64,000 bases of DNA from assembly GCF_007859955.1 (NCBI RefSeq), contig NZ_SJPR01000003.1, forward strand, positions 186,001 through 250,000, given 5' to 3'. Position 1 is the stretch's first letter. Each line of letters begins with the position of its first letter. Of the stretch, positions 18,008 through 27,765 are shown piece after piece. A program made the translations under genes and the position numbers. A model generated the notes under the pieces. It was not told the DNA's origin. It saw nothing but the letters and a program-made list of their open reading frames with translations, and made no database searches. Source of the stretch: Botrimarina colliarenosi (GTDB taxonomy: Bacteria; Planctomycetota; Planctomycetia; Pirellulales; Lacipirellulaceae).

Positions 18008-18266
18008 AGGAAGGGAGAGAGGGGGATGATTGGGGAGAGGGGGATCGCAAGCGGACGATTGACCGCTTTGTAGTCTAAGCCGCAACGACGCCGTTGAGCA
18101 TCTCGAGGGGTCTGCCGTCGATAATCGCCAGCCGCTTTGCGGCTGCCTTCAGAACTCCAAAAGCAATCCAATCGACTCTCGGTGTCATCGCGGTTGGAAG
18201 CAAGAAGGAACACCGCCGCCCGCTTGCGATTCCCCCTCTCCTCAATCATCCCCCCTCTCCCTTCCT
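18008..18266. repeat. Large inverted repeat (47-bp arms) enclosing a small ORF
   Basis: The left arm, 18008-18054 (AGGAAGGGAGAGAGGGGGAT...), matches the complement of 18220-18266 almost perfectly. The 165-bp interior holds a 37-codon minus-strand ORF. It lies in the divergent region between the DUF4159 gene and moxR. Confidence 0.85.
18075..18188 (-). CDS. Possible 37-residue peptide inside an inverted repeat
   Basis: ATG at 18188 to TAG at 18075 gives a 37-residue peptide beginning MTPRVDWIAFGVLKAAAKRL and ending GVVAA. It has an amphipathic, mildly basic character. No convincing ribosome site precedes it. It fills most of the loop of the 47-bp inverted repeat, resembling on a smaller scale the 85-residue gene in the next palindrome. 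It may be a chance ORF or a remnant of a captured gene. Confidence 0.25.
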   Translation of the reverse strand: MTPRVDWIAFGVLKAAAKRLAIIDGRPLEMLNGVVAA

Positions 18267-18300
18267 AACGTCAGCCGATCGAACAGCGTAGAATCACGCC

Positions 18301-19341
<1,041 letters not shown>

Positions 19342-19832
19342 TTAACCGCGGAGTTCGCAGAGGACGCGGAGAAGCAGTTGTGAGCCGCGTCGTCCTCGAC
19401 CGCGGTGAAGAAGGGGACGCGGATGCACGCGGATTGAAGGGATGAATGCGGATGTCAGAGTTCAAACTTCTGCGCTTTCAGACTGCTTCGGACATTCAGC
19501 GGGATGGCTTGGGGGTTGAGATGATCGATGCCCACGATCATGTCGTTGCCGAAGTTTTCAGATGTGATCGGGAGAAAACAGTGCAGCTCTCATTATTTGT
19601 CGAATCGCTTCCATTCAACGCGGTTGCTTTGTTGATGGACGAGGCTCGCATCAAGCTCGATCCGTTCGAAGACGGCACTCCGTTGGCAGACGCTTTGGAC
19701 TAACAAGCCTACGATTTCGATCCGCGAACATCCGCTTAATCCGCGTTCATCCGCGTCCCCTTCTTCGGCCGAGGTCGAGGACGACGCGGCTCACAACCGC
19801 TTCTCCGCGTCCCCCGCGAACTCCGCGGTAAA
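19342..19832. repeat. Very large inverted repeat (about 110-bp arms) enclosing an 85-residue gene
   Basis: The left arm, about 19342-19455, and the complement of the right arm, about 19723-19832, share roughly 90% identity by eye. Both include GAGCCGCGTCGTCCTCGAC and GAAGAAGGGGACGCGGATG. The structure interrupts the moxR-DUF58 operon. The arms contain short direct repetitions of ACGCGGAT. Confidence 0.88.
19452..19703 (+). CDS. Small conserved-looking protein carried in the loop of an inverted repeat
   Basis: ATG at 19452 gives an 83-residue acidic protein starting MSEFKLLRFQTASDIQRDG and ending FEDGTPLADALD. The ATG six bases earlier falls in the repeat arm and is less likely. It looks like a beta-rich single domain without membrane segments or cysteines. 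GC content is lower than in moxR and DUF58. It fills the space between two 110-bp inverted arms, so it appears to have been inserted as a unit between moxR and its usual partner. I do not recognise the family. Confidence 0.6.
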   Translation: MSEFKLLRFQTASDIQRDGLGVEMIDAHDHVVAEVFRCDREKTVQLSLFVESLPFNAVALLMDEARIKLDPFEDGTPLADALD

Positions 19833-19843
19833 CCCACCCCGCT

Positions 19844-20758
19844 ATGGCGACTGCCGAGAGCTATCTCAAGCCCGAAGTCATCCGCCAGATCAAGCGGCTC
19901 GACCTGCGCGCGCAGTTCATCGTCAAAGGCTTCCTACAGGGCCTCCACGCCAGCCCGTTCCATGGCTACTCGGTCGAGTTCTCGGAGCACCGCAAGTACA
20001 CGCATGGCGACGACCCCAAGGACATCGACTGGCTCGCCTACGCCAAGACCGACCGCTACTACGTCAAGAAGTTCGAGGCCGAGACCAACATCACCGGCTA
20101 CCTGGCGATGGACCTGAGCGGGTCGATGGCCTACTCGCACGGCGGCCCGCGGGGCAAGTCGGGCGGCCTCTCTAAATTCGACTACTCGATCTGCCTCGCC
20201 GCGGCGCTGGCGTACCTGATGATCGGCCAGCAGGACCCGGTCGGCATGGTGGCGTTCGACCAGAAGATCAAGCACTCGCTCCCCCCCAAGAGCAAGCGGA
20301 CCCAGCTGGCGACGCTGCTATCGCTGTTGGCGGGGCTCAAGCCGGCGGGCGAGACCGACATCGCCGCCGGCCTTACGCAGCTCGCCGCCATGCTCCGGCA
20401 CTCGAGCCTCGTGATGATTTTTAGCGACCTGCTGACCGACGAAGAAGCGGTGCTGAAGTCGCTCCGCCGGCTCCGGCACGGCGGGCACGACGTGATCCTA
20501 TTCCATGTGCTCGACGAAGCCGAGGTGACGTTTCCGTTCCGCGGCCTCACCGACTTCGAGGAGCCCGAGACGGGCGAGCGCCTCGAGCTCGACGCCGACG
20601 GCTACCGGGCCGACTACCTGGCGGGCGTCGCGGACTTCCGCGAAACGTACCGCAGCGAGTGCCTCGAGTCGGGTGTCGACTACGTGCCGATCGACACGGG
20701 GATGCCGTTCGATCGAGCGCTAACGGAGTACCTCGTCCAACGCCGCCGCCGCGGCTGA
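19844..20758 (+). CDS. DUF58 domain protein (MoxR-associated, vWA-like)
   Basis: A 304-residue soluble DUF58 protein. The family block GYSVEFSEHRKYTHGDDPKDIDWLAYAKTDRYYVKKFEAE is clear (written in part: EHRKYTHGDDPKDIDW). A vWA MIDAS motif, DLSGS, sits at about 90-94, and a C-terminal vWA sheet follows with VMIFSDLLTD. DUF58 proteins are the usual partners of MoxR ATPases. The ATG is separated from moxR by the repeat-borne small gene. Confidence 0.9.
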   Translation: MATAESYLKPEVIRQIKRLDLRAQFIVKGFLQGLHASPFHGYSVEFSEHRKYTHGDDPKDIDWLAYAKTDRYYVKKFEAETNITGYLAMDLSGSMAYSHGGPRGKSGGLSKFDYSICLAAALAYLMIGQQDPVGMVAFDQKIKHSLPPKSKRTQLATLLSLLAGLKPAGETDIAAGLTQLAAMLRHSSLVMIFSDLLTDEEAVLKSLRRLRHGGHDVILFHVLDEAEVTFPFRGLTDFEEPETGERLELDADGYRADYLAGVADFRETYRSECLESGVDYVPIDTGMPFDRALTEYLVQRRRRG

Positions 20759-20778
20759 CGAATGAAAAAGAAGGCGAT

Positions 20779-20863
20779 GTGGGAGGGGTCTCCAGACCCC
20801 GATAACGGCATCGTAGCTCGAACGGCTGACATACCGTCATCGGGGTCTGGAGACCCCTCCCAC
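20779..20863. repeat. Intergenic hairpin, family A copy 3
   Basis: Perfect 25-bp arms beginning GTGGGAGGGGTCTCCAGACC, with a loop partly related to copies 1 and 2. It lies in the 131-bp gap between DUF58 and the BatA-type gene, within what should be one operon. Confidence 0.9.
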
Positions 20864-20889
20864 AACAGAAACTTCCGCTCGCGGCCGCA

Positions 20890-23034
20890 ATGGCTTTCCT
20901 CTCCCCACTGCTGCTCGCCGGCGTCGCGCTAATCGCGATCCCGATCGTGCTGCACCTGCGCAAACGGAGAGACCCGATCCGGGTGCAGTTCCCAGCGCTG
21001 CGGCTCCTCAAACGCAACCGGCACAAGACCGAGACCCAGCTGCGGTTGCGGCGCTGGGTGCTGTTGGCGCTGCGTTGCCTGCTGCTGGCGATGTTGGCGG
21101 CGGCTCTCGCCCGGCCGCTGCTCAAACCGCCGTCGGCTGACGGCGCCGCGGGCGACACGGGCCCGGCGGGCGCCGGCGTCGGGCTCGCGCTGGTGATCGA
21201 CAACGGCCCCAACGCCGCCTACCAAAGCCGCAACGCGTCGCGACTCGAAGTCGCCCAGCAGATGGCGGGCGATCTGCTCGCCAGCCTGCCGGGCGAGACG
21301 CCGGTGGTGTTGGCCGACCGCTCGACGGGGGGCGGCGCGGCGAGTCTCGAGCCGGCCGCCGCAGCGGCCCGCGTCGATCGTCTCCGGGTGACGCCCGCCG
21401 CCAAGCCGCTCGCCATCGCGCTACGCGACGCCGTCACGCGGCTCGCCGAGACGCCGGCCGCGCGGCGCGAGGCGTACGTCTTCACCGACCTTTCGGCCGG
21501 CGCGTGGGACGAAGCGGCGCAGGGCGCCGTCGCCGCCGTGCTCGACGCCCATCCTGGCGTGGCGCTGCGGCTGGTGGACATCGGCGTGGCCGAGCCGCGG
21601 AACGCCGCGATCGATGGCCTGCGGCTGCCGAGCGAGTCGCTCGCCGTCGGCGAACCGCTGACGCTCGTGGCGTCGCTTCACCTGGTGGGCGAATGGCGTG
21701 AGCCGCTGGCCGTGCAGCTCTGGCTCGATGGCGAGCAGGGCCCCGTCAAGCGTGACGAACGCCTCGTCGAGCCCGACGCCGCCGGGACGATCGACTTCAC
21801 ACTCGCGGGTCTCCCCGAAGGCTTCGCGACCGGTTTCGTCCGGGTCATCGCCGGCGACGCGGCGCCCGACGACGATGTCCGCTACTTCGCTGTCGAAGTG
21901 CGGCGACCACGCTCGATGCTGATCGTCGCGCCAACCGAAGCCGACGCCGTCTTCTTCCGCGCGGCGATTGATCCCTCGGTCGCCGACCCGGGCGTGACTC
22001 GGCGCTTCGAGACCGAGGTGATCGCAATCGACGCCTGGGCGCGGCAGTCGCTGGCCGGATTCGACGCGGTGGCGCTGATCGACCCGGCGCCGATGATCGA
22101 ACGGGGCCGCGGCTGGCGGCGGCTTTACGACTTGGCGGTGGGCGGCGGCGGGGTCGGCGTTTTCTTAGGCCGCGAGGCGACCCTCGACGCCTTCAACACC
22201 CCCGACGCCCAGACCCTGCTGCCGGCCGAGCTGGTCTGGCGCTCGCGCGAGGAAACTTACCTGCGGCCGACCTCGTTCTCGCACCCAGCGATCAAGCCGC
22301 TCGCCCCGTACGCCGACGCGATCCTCTGGCAAACGTTCCCGGTCTTCCAGCGTTGGGAGCTCGGTGATCTGCGCGAAGGCGCGGCGGTCGTCGCTCGCTA
22401 CGCCGACGGCGGGCCGGCGATCGTCGAGCAAGCGGTCGGCCGCGGCCGCGTGGTGGTGATGACAACGAGCGTCAGTGACCGACTCGACCGTCCCGACCCG
22501 TGGAACCGCTTGCCGACCGGCGACGACCCCTGGCCGTTCGTCGTGTTGGCCCGCTCGCTGGCGGACTACCTCACGGGCGCCGCCGACGCGCAGCTCAGCT
22601 ACACGGCGGGTGACACGGTCGCCGCGCCGCTGCCGACGGGGCTCGAGACGCCCGGCTACGTGCTCCGCACCCCCGGCGGCGAGTCGATCCGCCAGTCGAT
22701 CCCGCCGGGTCGGGGCGAGCTGTCGATCCCCGCCGCGACCGAGCCTGGGCCGTACCGCATCGAAGCGGGCGCCGAGCTCGACCGTCGCTTTGTCGTGAAC
22801 CTCGACCCGTCGGCCGGCCACGTCGAACGCGTCGCGTTCAGCGATCTGCAGAGCACCCTCGGCAAGGACCGTGTCCGGTTGCTGAAGGACGAGGAAGCGC
22901 TCGCCAACTCGATCGATCTGGGCCGCGTCGGCCGCGAGCTGTACGGTTGGGTGCTAGCGCTAGCGGCCGCGGCGCTGGTGGGCGAACACTGGGTCGGCGC
23001 CCGTTACTACCGTCAGTCTAAGGAAGACAGGTGA
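20890..23034 (+). CDS. BatA-type membrane protein (aerotolerance regulator N-terminal domain)
   Basis: A 714-residue protein beginning with the BatA/N-terminal aerotolerance domain: MAFLSPLLLAGVALIAIPIV, then HLRKRRDPIRVQFPALRLLK, then a second membrane helix (about 55-78). A vWA-like domain follows, but the metal site DxSxS is replaced by DNGPN (about 105-109), so ion binding is probably lost. The middle carries Ig-like and glutamine-amidotransferase-like segments. A final membrane helix (WVLALAAAALVGEHWV) anchors the C-terminus. Similar proteins recur in planctomycete MoxR clusters. Function beyond the cluster role is not known. Confidence 0.82.
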   Translation: MAFLSPLLLAGVALIAIPIVLHLRKRRDPIRVQFPALRLLKRNRHKTETQLRLRRWVLLALRCLLLAMLAAALARPLLKPPSADGAAGDTGPAGAGVGLALVIDNGPNAAYQSRNASRLEVAQQMAGDLLASLPGETPVVLADRSTGGGAASLEPAAAAARVDRLRVTPAAKPLAIALRDAVTRLAETPAARREAYVFTDLSAGAWDEAAQGAVAAVLDAHPGVALRLVDIGVAEPRNAAIDGLRLPSESLAVGEPLTLVASLHLVGEWREPLAVQLWLDGEQGPVKRDERLVEPDAAGTIDFTLAGLPEGFATGFVRVIAGDAAPDDDVRYFAVEVRRPRSMLIVAPTEADAVFFRAAIDPSVADPGVTRRFETEVIAIDAWARQSLAGFDAVALIDPAPMIERGRGWRRLYDLAVGGGGVGVFLGREATLDAFNTPDAQTLLPAELVWRSREETYLRPTSFSHPAIKPLAPYADAILWQTFPVFQRWELGDLREGAAVVARYADGGPAIVEQAVGRGRVVVMTTSVSDRLDRPDPWNRLPTGDDPWPFVVLARSLADYLTGAADAQLSYTAGDTVAAPLPTGLETPGYVLRTPGGESIRQSIPPGRGELSIPAATEPGPYRIEAGAELDRRFVVNLDPSAGHVERVAFSDLQSTLGKDRVRLLKDEEALANSIDLGRVGRELYGWVLALAAAALVGEHWVGARYYRQSKEDR

Positions 23035-23036
23035 TT

Positions 23037-23120
23037 GTGGGAGGCGTCTCCAGACGCCGATTTCGGTCTCTTGGCCGTTTACGAATGGTGCGCGAAATCG
23101 GCGTCTGGAGACGCCTCCCA
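23037..23120. repeat. Intergenic hairpin, family A copy 4 (opposite orientation)
   Basis: Arms GTGGGAGGCGTCTCCAGACG with the complementary arm ending at 23120. Read in reverse complement, its loop (GCGCACCATTCG, then GGCCAAGAGACCG) matches the loop of copy 1, so this copy is inverted relative to it. Confidence 0.88.
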
Positions 23121-23147
23121 AATTGTGAGTAGAGCGGCGGCGTTTTT

Positions 23148-25418
23148 ATGGAACTCACTTTCGACCCCGTTGGCGGCGCGTGGCTCAGCTACGTCGTCGC
23201 TGCGCTGCTGTTAGCGGCGCCGTGGGTCGTGCCGCCGCGCGCCGTAGGGCTCGCGCCGGGTCGGCGGCGGACGCTGCAGGTGCTGCGGACCCTCGCCACA
23301 CTCGCGCTGCTGTTCGCTTGGGCGCGGCCGACGCTCATGCGGGTGAAGACCGAAACGCTGCGGCCGAGCCTCGTGCTGTTGCTCGACGATTCGCGGAGCA
23401 TGTCGGTGGCCGACGCGCTCGACGGCGCGTCGCGTTGGGACGCCACGCGGCGCTTGCTCGAAGCGAGCCGGTCGGCGCTCGTGCGGCTTGGTGAGCAACA
23501 GGACGTCCGCGGGTTTCTCTTCGACCGCGGCCTGACGCCGCTCACGCTTGAGGGGGGAGAGTTTCGCCTTCCTGCCGAGCCAATCGGCGACGAGACAGCC
23601 ATCGGCGCCGCGTTGTCCGACGCGCTCGACGCGGCGCGGGGCGATGGCGGCGACGTCCTCTCGGGCGTCATCGTCGTGAGCGACGGCGCCCAACGCGCCC
23701 GGCCCCCGCGCGACGCCGCGCCGCTGGCGGCCGTGTCGCGGCTCGTCGCCGAAGGGGCGCCGTTCTACGCCGTGCCGGTCGGCGACCGCGCGACGGGCGA
23801 CCGGGCCGACGTAGCGATCGACGACCTGATGGTGAGCGACGCCGCCTTCGCCGGCGCGCCGCTCGACGTCGGCGCCACGCTCCGCGTCGCCGGCTTCCCG
23901 AACCGCACCGTGCGCGTGCGTCTGCTGTGGGAGAACAGCGACGGCGCCCTCGACCCGGTCGACGCGGCGCAGATCGTCGTCCGCCAGGGGGTCGACGCCT
24001 ACCCGATTGCGCTCCGCTACGCCCCGCCGGCCGCGGGCGAATGGAAACTGTCGGTCGCCGCCGACACGCTGGAGGGCGAGACGCTCGCCGACAACAACGT
24101 GGCCAGCACGTTCGTCACGGTCCGCGAGGGGGGGATCCGGGTCCTCTACCTGGCCGGGGCGACCCGCACCGGCGGCGCGCCGGGGATCGAGCAGCGTTTT
24201 ATCCGCTCGTCGCTCGCCGCGTCTCCCGACATCGTGGTCGAGCGCATCGCGATCAACTACCGAGAGCCGCGTCTCGACCTAACGGCTCGTCTCAAACGGG
24301 GGGCAGTCGATGTGGTGTTTGTCGATAACGTCGACGCCGAAGGGCTCAGCCGCGCCACGTGGCGGACGCTCGGCTCGCTCATCGAATCGGGGGTCGGCAT
24401 GGCGATGATCGGCGGCCGCCAGAGTTTTGGCCCCGGCGGGCACCGCGACACGCTCGGCGACGTGCTCCCCATCACGCCGGGCCGCGCCGAACGCCAGGCG
24501 CTCGACGCCGCGATGCGCGAGGATGTCCACCTCCCCGGCCCGCTGAGGATGATCCCGACGGGGCGGCACCCGATTACCGAACTCGGTTCCGGCAGGGCGG
24601 GCGCCGATTTCTGGGCCGAGCTGCCGCCGCTCGATGGCGCCAACCGACTGGGCGCCGACCTCAAGCCGAACGCCCAGGTGATCGCCGCCACCGACGGCCC
24701 GCGGCCCCAGCCGCTCTTGGTGATCGGGCAGCCCGGCTTGGGGCGTGTGCTCGCTTTCGCGGGCGACACCAGCTGGCGGTGGGTGCTCGGCGGCCATCGC
24801 GAAGCGCACCAGCGTTTCTGGCGGCAAGCCGTTCTCTGGCTGGCGAAGAAGGACGACGACCCGGGCGCCACGGTCTACATCGACCTTGCGTCGCGACGGG
24901 TGCCGGCCGGTTCGCGGCTCGATCTGGTCGCGGGAGTCCGCGCCGCCGACGAGGGCGCCGCCGACCCGATCCGTTACGAGGCGACCGTCACCCGCCCGGA
25001 CGGCCGCCCGGTCGGCCTGCCGCTGCCGGGCGGCGGTCTCCGGGCCGCGGGCGTCTTCACCGACACGGCCGAGCCGGGCGACTACCGGGTACAAGTCACG
25101 GCGTCCCGCGGCGACGCCAAGATCGGCGACGCCCAGTCACGCTTCCACGTCCCGCGGCGCGACCTTGAATTGGAACGCCCCGGCGCCGAGCCCGACACGC
25201 TCGCCCGGCTCGCCCAAGCGACCGAAGCCGACGGCGGCCGGACGCTGGCTCTCGAGGAGCTGCCGACGCTGCTGGCCGAGCTCGCCGCGAAGTCGCCGGA
25301 AGAACGCCGCGAGGTCGTCGCGCGGACGACGCTCTACGACAAGTGGCCGCTGCTGCTGGTGTTCGCGGGGCTGATTACGACCGAGTGGCTGCTGCGCCGC
25401 CAAGCGGGGATGCCGTAG
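23148..25418 (+). CDS. Membrane-anchored vWA / glutamine amidotransferase-like protein of the MoxR cluster
   Basis: A 756-residue protein with two N-terminal membrane segments (about 15-30 and 45-62) and one at the C-terminus (PLLLVFAGLITTEWLL). A vWA domain begins with LLLDDSRSMSV (about 78-88), keeping an acceptable DxSxS metal site, unlike the preceding gene. A class-I glutamine amidotransferase-like segment contains MAMIGGRQSFGPGGH, but no obvious catalytic triad. It is the last gene of the cluster and probably works in the periplasm with the DUF58, BatA-type and DUF4159 proteins. Confidence 0.8.
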   Translation: MELTFDPVGGAWLSYVVAALLLAAPWVVPPRAVGLAPGRRRTLQVLRTLATLALLFAWARPTLMRVKTETLRPSLVLLLDDSRSMSVADALDGASRWDATRRLLEASRSALVRLGEQQDVRGFLFDRGLTPLTLEGGEFRLPAEPIGDETAIGAALSDALDAARGDGGDVLSGVIVVSDGAQRARPPRDAAPLAAVSRLVAEGAPFYAVPVGDRATGDRADVAIDDLMVSDAAFAGAPLDVGATLRVAGFPNRTVRVRLLWENSDGALDPVDAAQIVVRQGVDAYPIALRYAPPAAGEWKLSVAADTLEGETLADNNVASTFVTVREGGIRVLYLAGATRTGGAPGIEQRFIRSSLAASPDIVVERIAINYREPRLDLTARLKRGAVDVVFVDNVDAEGLSRATWRTLGSLIESGVGMAMIGGRQSFGPGGHRDTLGDVLPITPGRAERQALDAAMREDVHLPGPLRMIPTGRHPITELGSGRAGADFWAELPPLDGANRLGADLKPNAQVIAATDGPRPQPLLVIGQPGLGRVLAFAGDTSWRWVLGGHREAHQRFWRQAVLWLAKKDDDPGATVYIDLASRRVPAGSRLDLVAGVRAADEGAADPIRYEATVTRPDGRPVGLPLPGGGLRAAGVFTDTAEPGDYRVQVTASRGDAKIGDAQSRFHVPRRDLELERPGAEPDTLARLAQATEADGGRTLALEELPTLLAELAAKSPEERREVVARTTLYDKWPLLLVFAGLITTEWLLRRQAGMP

Positions 25419-25498
25419 CGATTTGGCGCGCAAATTCTCCTGCTAAGATCGTAGCCGGTCCAGTCACTTTCCTTCGTGTCAGGGTGTGAGTAAGTACG

Positions 25499-26713
25499 AT
25501 GGCAAAATCGCACACAGTATTAAAGGTGTTCATCGCGTCTCCGGGTGATGTTTGCCAAGAACGTGAAGTCTTGACGAACGTTGTTTCTGAATTCAATGTG
25601 ACTTGGGGTGATAGGCAAGGCGTGCGACTTGAGGTTGTGAAGTGGGAAACGCATTCTCATCCCGGGTTCGGCGAAGACGCTCAAGATGTAATAAACCGTC
25701 AGATAGGCGACGAGTACGATATTTTCCTTGGCATAATGTGGGGAAGGTACGGAACTGCCACAGGGAGAGGAGAATCTGGCACCGAAGAAGAATTCAATCG
25801 AGCATACGATCGTCTTCTGAATGGCGATCGAGTGCAGGTGATGTTTTATTTTAAAGATGCGGGCATCCCGCCAAGCAAGCTGGATGGCGATCAGGTACTA
25901 AAGATACATGCGTTCAAGAAAAGACTTGCCGAAGAGTGTGGCGGTCTGTTCGATGTTTTTGAGACAGCGGAAGATTTTCAGACGAAGGTGAGGATACACC
26001 TGAGTAAGGTTGTTCAGGATTGGTTGGACGCAAATGCTAATGCTATCGACTCAAAGGCAGTTCTAAAAGATGACGAGGGGAGGGCAGAGATGTATAATCC
26101 ACTGGCGAACCTTGCTGCGCTTGATGATCACGACGCTGATGAGGGGATTCTCGATCTGGTTGATCGCGGTTGCGATGCAATGGAAGAGGTGGTGCAGATT
26201 GTTAGTAGAATGACATCTGCGACGGTTGATCTCGGTGAGAAGTTTGGACAACGGACGAGGGAGGCGGAAGCCATTCGTGATGCGACAGATCGAAACTCTG
26301 CAAGAAGAGTCGCAAATGGCGCAGCGAATGATCTTGAGGTGTTTGTTAAGCGGATGGCTGTTGAGATCCCCGAGTTCTACAAGCAGCATTCAATTTTCAC
26401 GGACTCTTTTGGCTCTCTGTCGCTGAGTGTTGAGGGAGAGTTGAATGACAGTGTAGGCGATGTTGAATCGGCTCTGGAGAAGATTCAGGAGTATCGTAAT
26501 GAAATGAGTCGCAGTTCTGGGAGCCTGGAGTATCTTCAGCAGTCGATTTATGGAATGCCTAGAATGACGACTGTTTTCAATCGATCGCGGCGCAGAGCTG
26601 TCGCGGTGATGGATGATTTGTTGACTCAGTTGCGGATTGCGTCGAGTCAGACACGGGATATCGAGAAGCTACTCAGGCGGTTGCTCGGCTCTAATTTTGA
26701 TAGAGCTCAATAA
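25499..26713 (+). CDS. DUF4062 (TIR/SLOG-like) protein with helical C-terminus, probably acquired
   Basis: A 404-residue protein whose first 110 residues fit DUF4062: VFIASPGDVCQEREVL, then LEVVKWETHSHPGFGEDAQ, DIFLGIMWGRYGTATGRGES and GTEEEFNRAYD. DUF4062 has a Rossmann-like fold and usually heads multidomain NLR/STAND-type or other conflict-related proteins. The rest (about 150-404) is helical with coiled-coil-like spacing and no recognised enzyme domain. The base composition is visibly more AT-rich than flanking genes, and codon use is relaxed (many AAT, GAT, TTG). No partner gene or transposase flanks it. A role in phage defence is inference only. Confidence 0.72.
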   Translation: MAKSHTVLKVFIASPGDVCQEREVLTNVVSEFNVTWGDRQGVRLEVVKWETHSHPGFGEDAQDVINRQIGDEYDIFLGIMWGRYGTATGRGESGTEEEFNRAYDRLLNGDRVQVMFYFKDAGIPPSKLDGDQVLKIHAFKKRLAEECGGLFDVFETAEDFQTKVRIHLSKVVQDWLDANANAIDSKAVLKDDEGRAEMYNPLANLAALDDHDADEGILDLVDRGCDAMEEVVQIVSRMTSATVDLGEKFGQRTREAEAIRDATDRNSARRVANGAANDLEVFVKRMAVEIPEFYKQHSIFTDSFGSLSLSVEGELNDSVGDVESALEKIQEYRNEMSRSSGSLEYLQQSIYGMPRMTTVFNRSRRRAVAVMDDLLTQLRIASSQTRDIEKLLRRLLGSNFDRAQ

Positions 26714-26772
26714 TCTCGACGTCGTCTTGCCAGGCTCGCGTCGCCGGCTCGCCGTCACTTGCTTTGATTGCG

Positions 26773-27765
26773 CTAGATCTTCACGACAATCTTCCCCGCG
26801 AGCGTCTCCGTCCGGGCGATCGTCGCCGCTTCTTGCAGCGCATGCGCGGCGGCGGTTTCGTCGAGCGAGAACGTCCTGGCGATCCGCGGTTGGTAAGCGC
26901 CCGACGCCAACCAGCGGTTGAGGTCGTCTGCCGCGGCGTGCTGCTCTTCGGGCGTTGCTTTGAACATGGCGAAGCCTAAAAGCCGGCAGCCCTTCACGTA
27001 GAACGGGCCGATCGGCAGCGCCGGCGTCGCGTCGCGGCCCGCCATGACGACCATCCGGCCGCGCTCGGCGAGGCAGCCGACGACTTGGGCCAAGTCAGGC
27101 TCGCGGCGGGTCTCCCACCAGACGTTGACGCCCGACGGGGCGAGCCGCTTCGTTGCTTCGCCGATGTCCTCTTGCTTGTAGAGGATGACTTCGTCGGCGC
27201 CCGCCTCGCGGGCGACGACTGCTCTTTCTTCGCAACCGGCGGTCGTGATGACGCGGGCGCCGAGCGCCTTGGCGAGTTGCACGACGGTCGAACCGACGCC
27301 GCCCGAGCCGCCGACGACCAGGATCGTCTCGCCCGCTTTCAGTTGGGCCTCACGCACCAGCCCCAGGTGGGCGGTGATGCCGACCAGCGCCCCGGCGGCG
27401 GCCGCCTCGTCGCTGACGCCGTCGGGCGTCGGGTAGAGCCACTCCTGGCCCACGGCGGCGAACTCGGCGAGCGTCCCTTGGCGCCCCAAAAGCCCCTGGT
27501 TCGACCCCCAGACGCGGTCGCCCGGCTGGAACTGCGTCACGCCGTCGCCGACCGAATCGACAACGCCCGCCAAGTCGCAACCCGGCACGTAGGGCGACGG
27601 CAGCTCCATCGCCACTATCCCGCCGCGGACATAGGTGTCGATCGGGTTGACGGCCGAGACGGCGACCCGCACCAGGCACTCGCCGGGGCCGGGCGTCGGC
27701 GTGGGGAGTTCGCCGAAGGTGAGGGTGTCGGCGGGTCCGGGTTGGGTGACGTACGCGGCTTTCAT
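26773..27765 (-). CDS. NADPH:quinone oxidoreductase, zinc-free MDR family
   Basis: A 330-residue medium-chain dehydrogenase/reductase of the quinone oxidoreductase type. It starts MKAAYVTQPGPADTLTFGEL, with SAVNPIDTYVRGG, VPGCDLAGVV and the NADPH site VVGGSGGVGSTVVQLAKALG. The cysteine and histidine ligands for catalytic zinc in alcohol dehydrogenases are not conserved. The frame runs upstream to 27840, but ATG at 27765 is where similarity begins. It probably reduces quinones or reactive carbonyls in the cytosol. It stands alone, convergent with the DUF4062 gene. Confidence 0.88.
   Translation of the reverse strand: MKAAYVTQPGPADTLTFGELPTPTPGPGECLVRVAVSAVNPIDTYVRGGIVAMELPSPYVPGCDLAGVVDSVGDGVTQFQPGDRVWGSNQGLLGRQGTLAEFAAVGQEWLYPTPDGVSDEAAAAGALVGITAHLGLVREAQLKAGETILVVGGSGGVGSTVVQLAKALGARVITTAGCEERAVVAREAGADEVILYKQEDIGEATKRLAPSGVNVWWETRREPDLAQVVGCLAERGRMVVMAGRDATPALPIGPFYVKGCRLLGFAMFKATPEEQHAAADDLNRWLASGAYQPRIARTFSLDETAAAHALQEAATIARTETLAGKIVVKI

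Noticed and set aside
25499..26713. A multi-gene defence island around the DUF4062 gene
   Set aside because: Both neighbours are ordinary (vWA protein and quinone oxidoreductase); no nuclease, integrase or second atypical gene is present.
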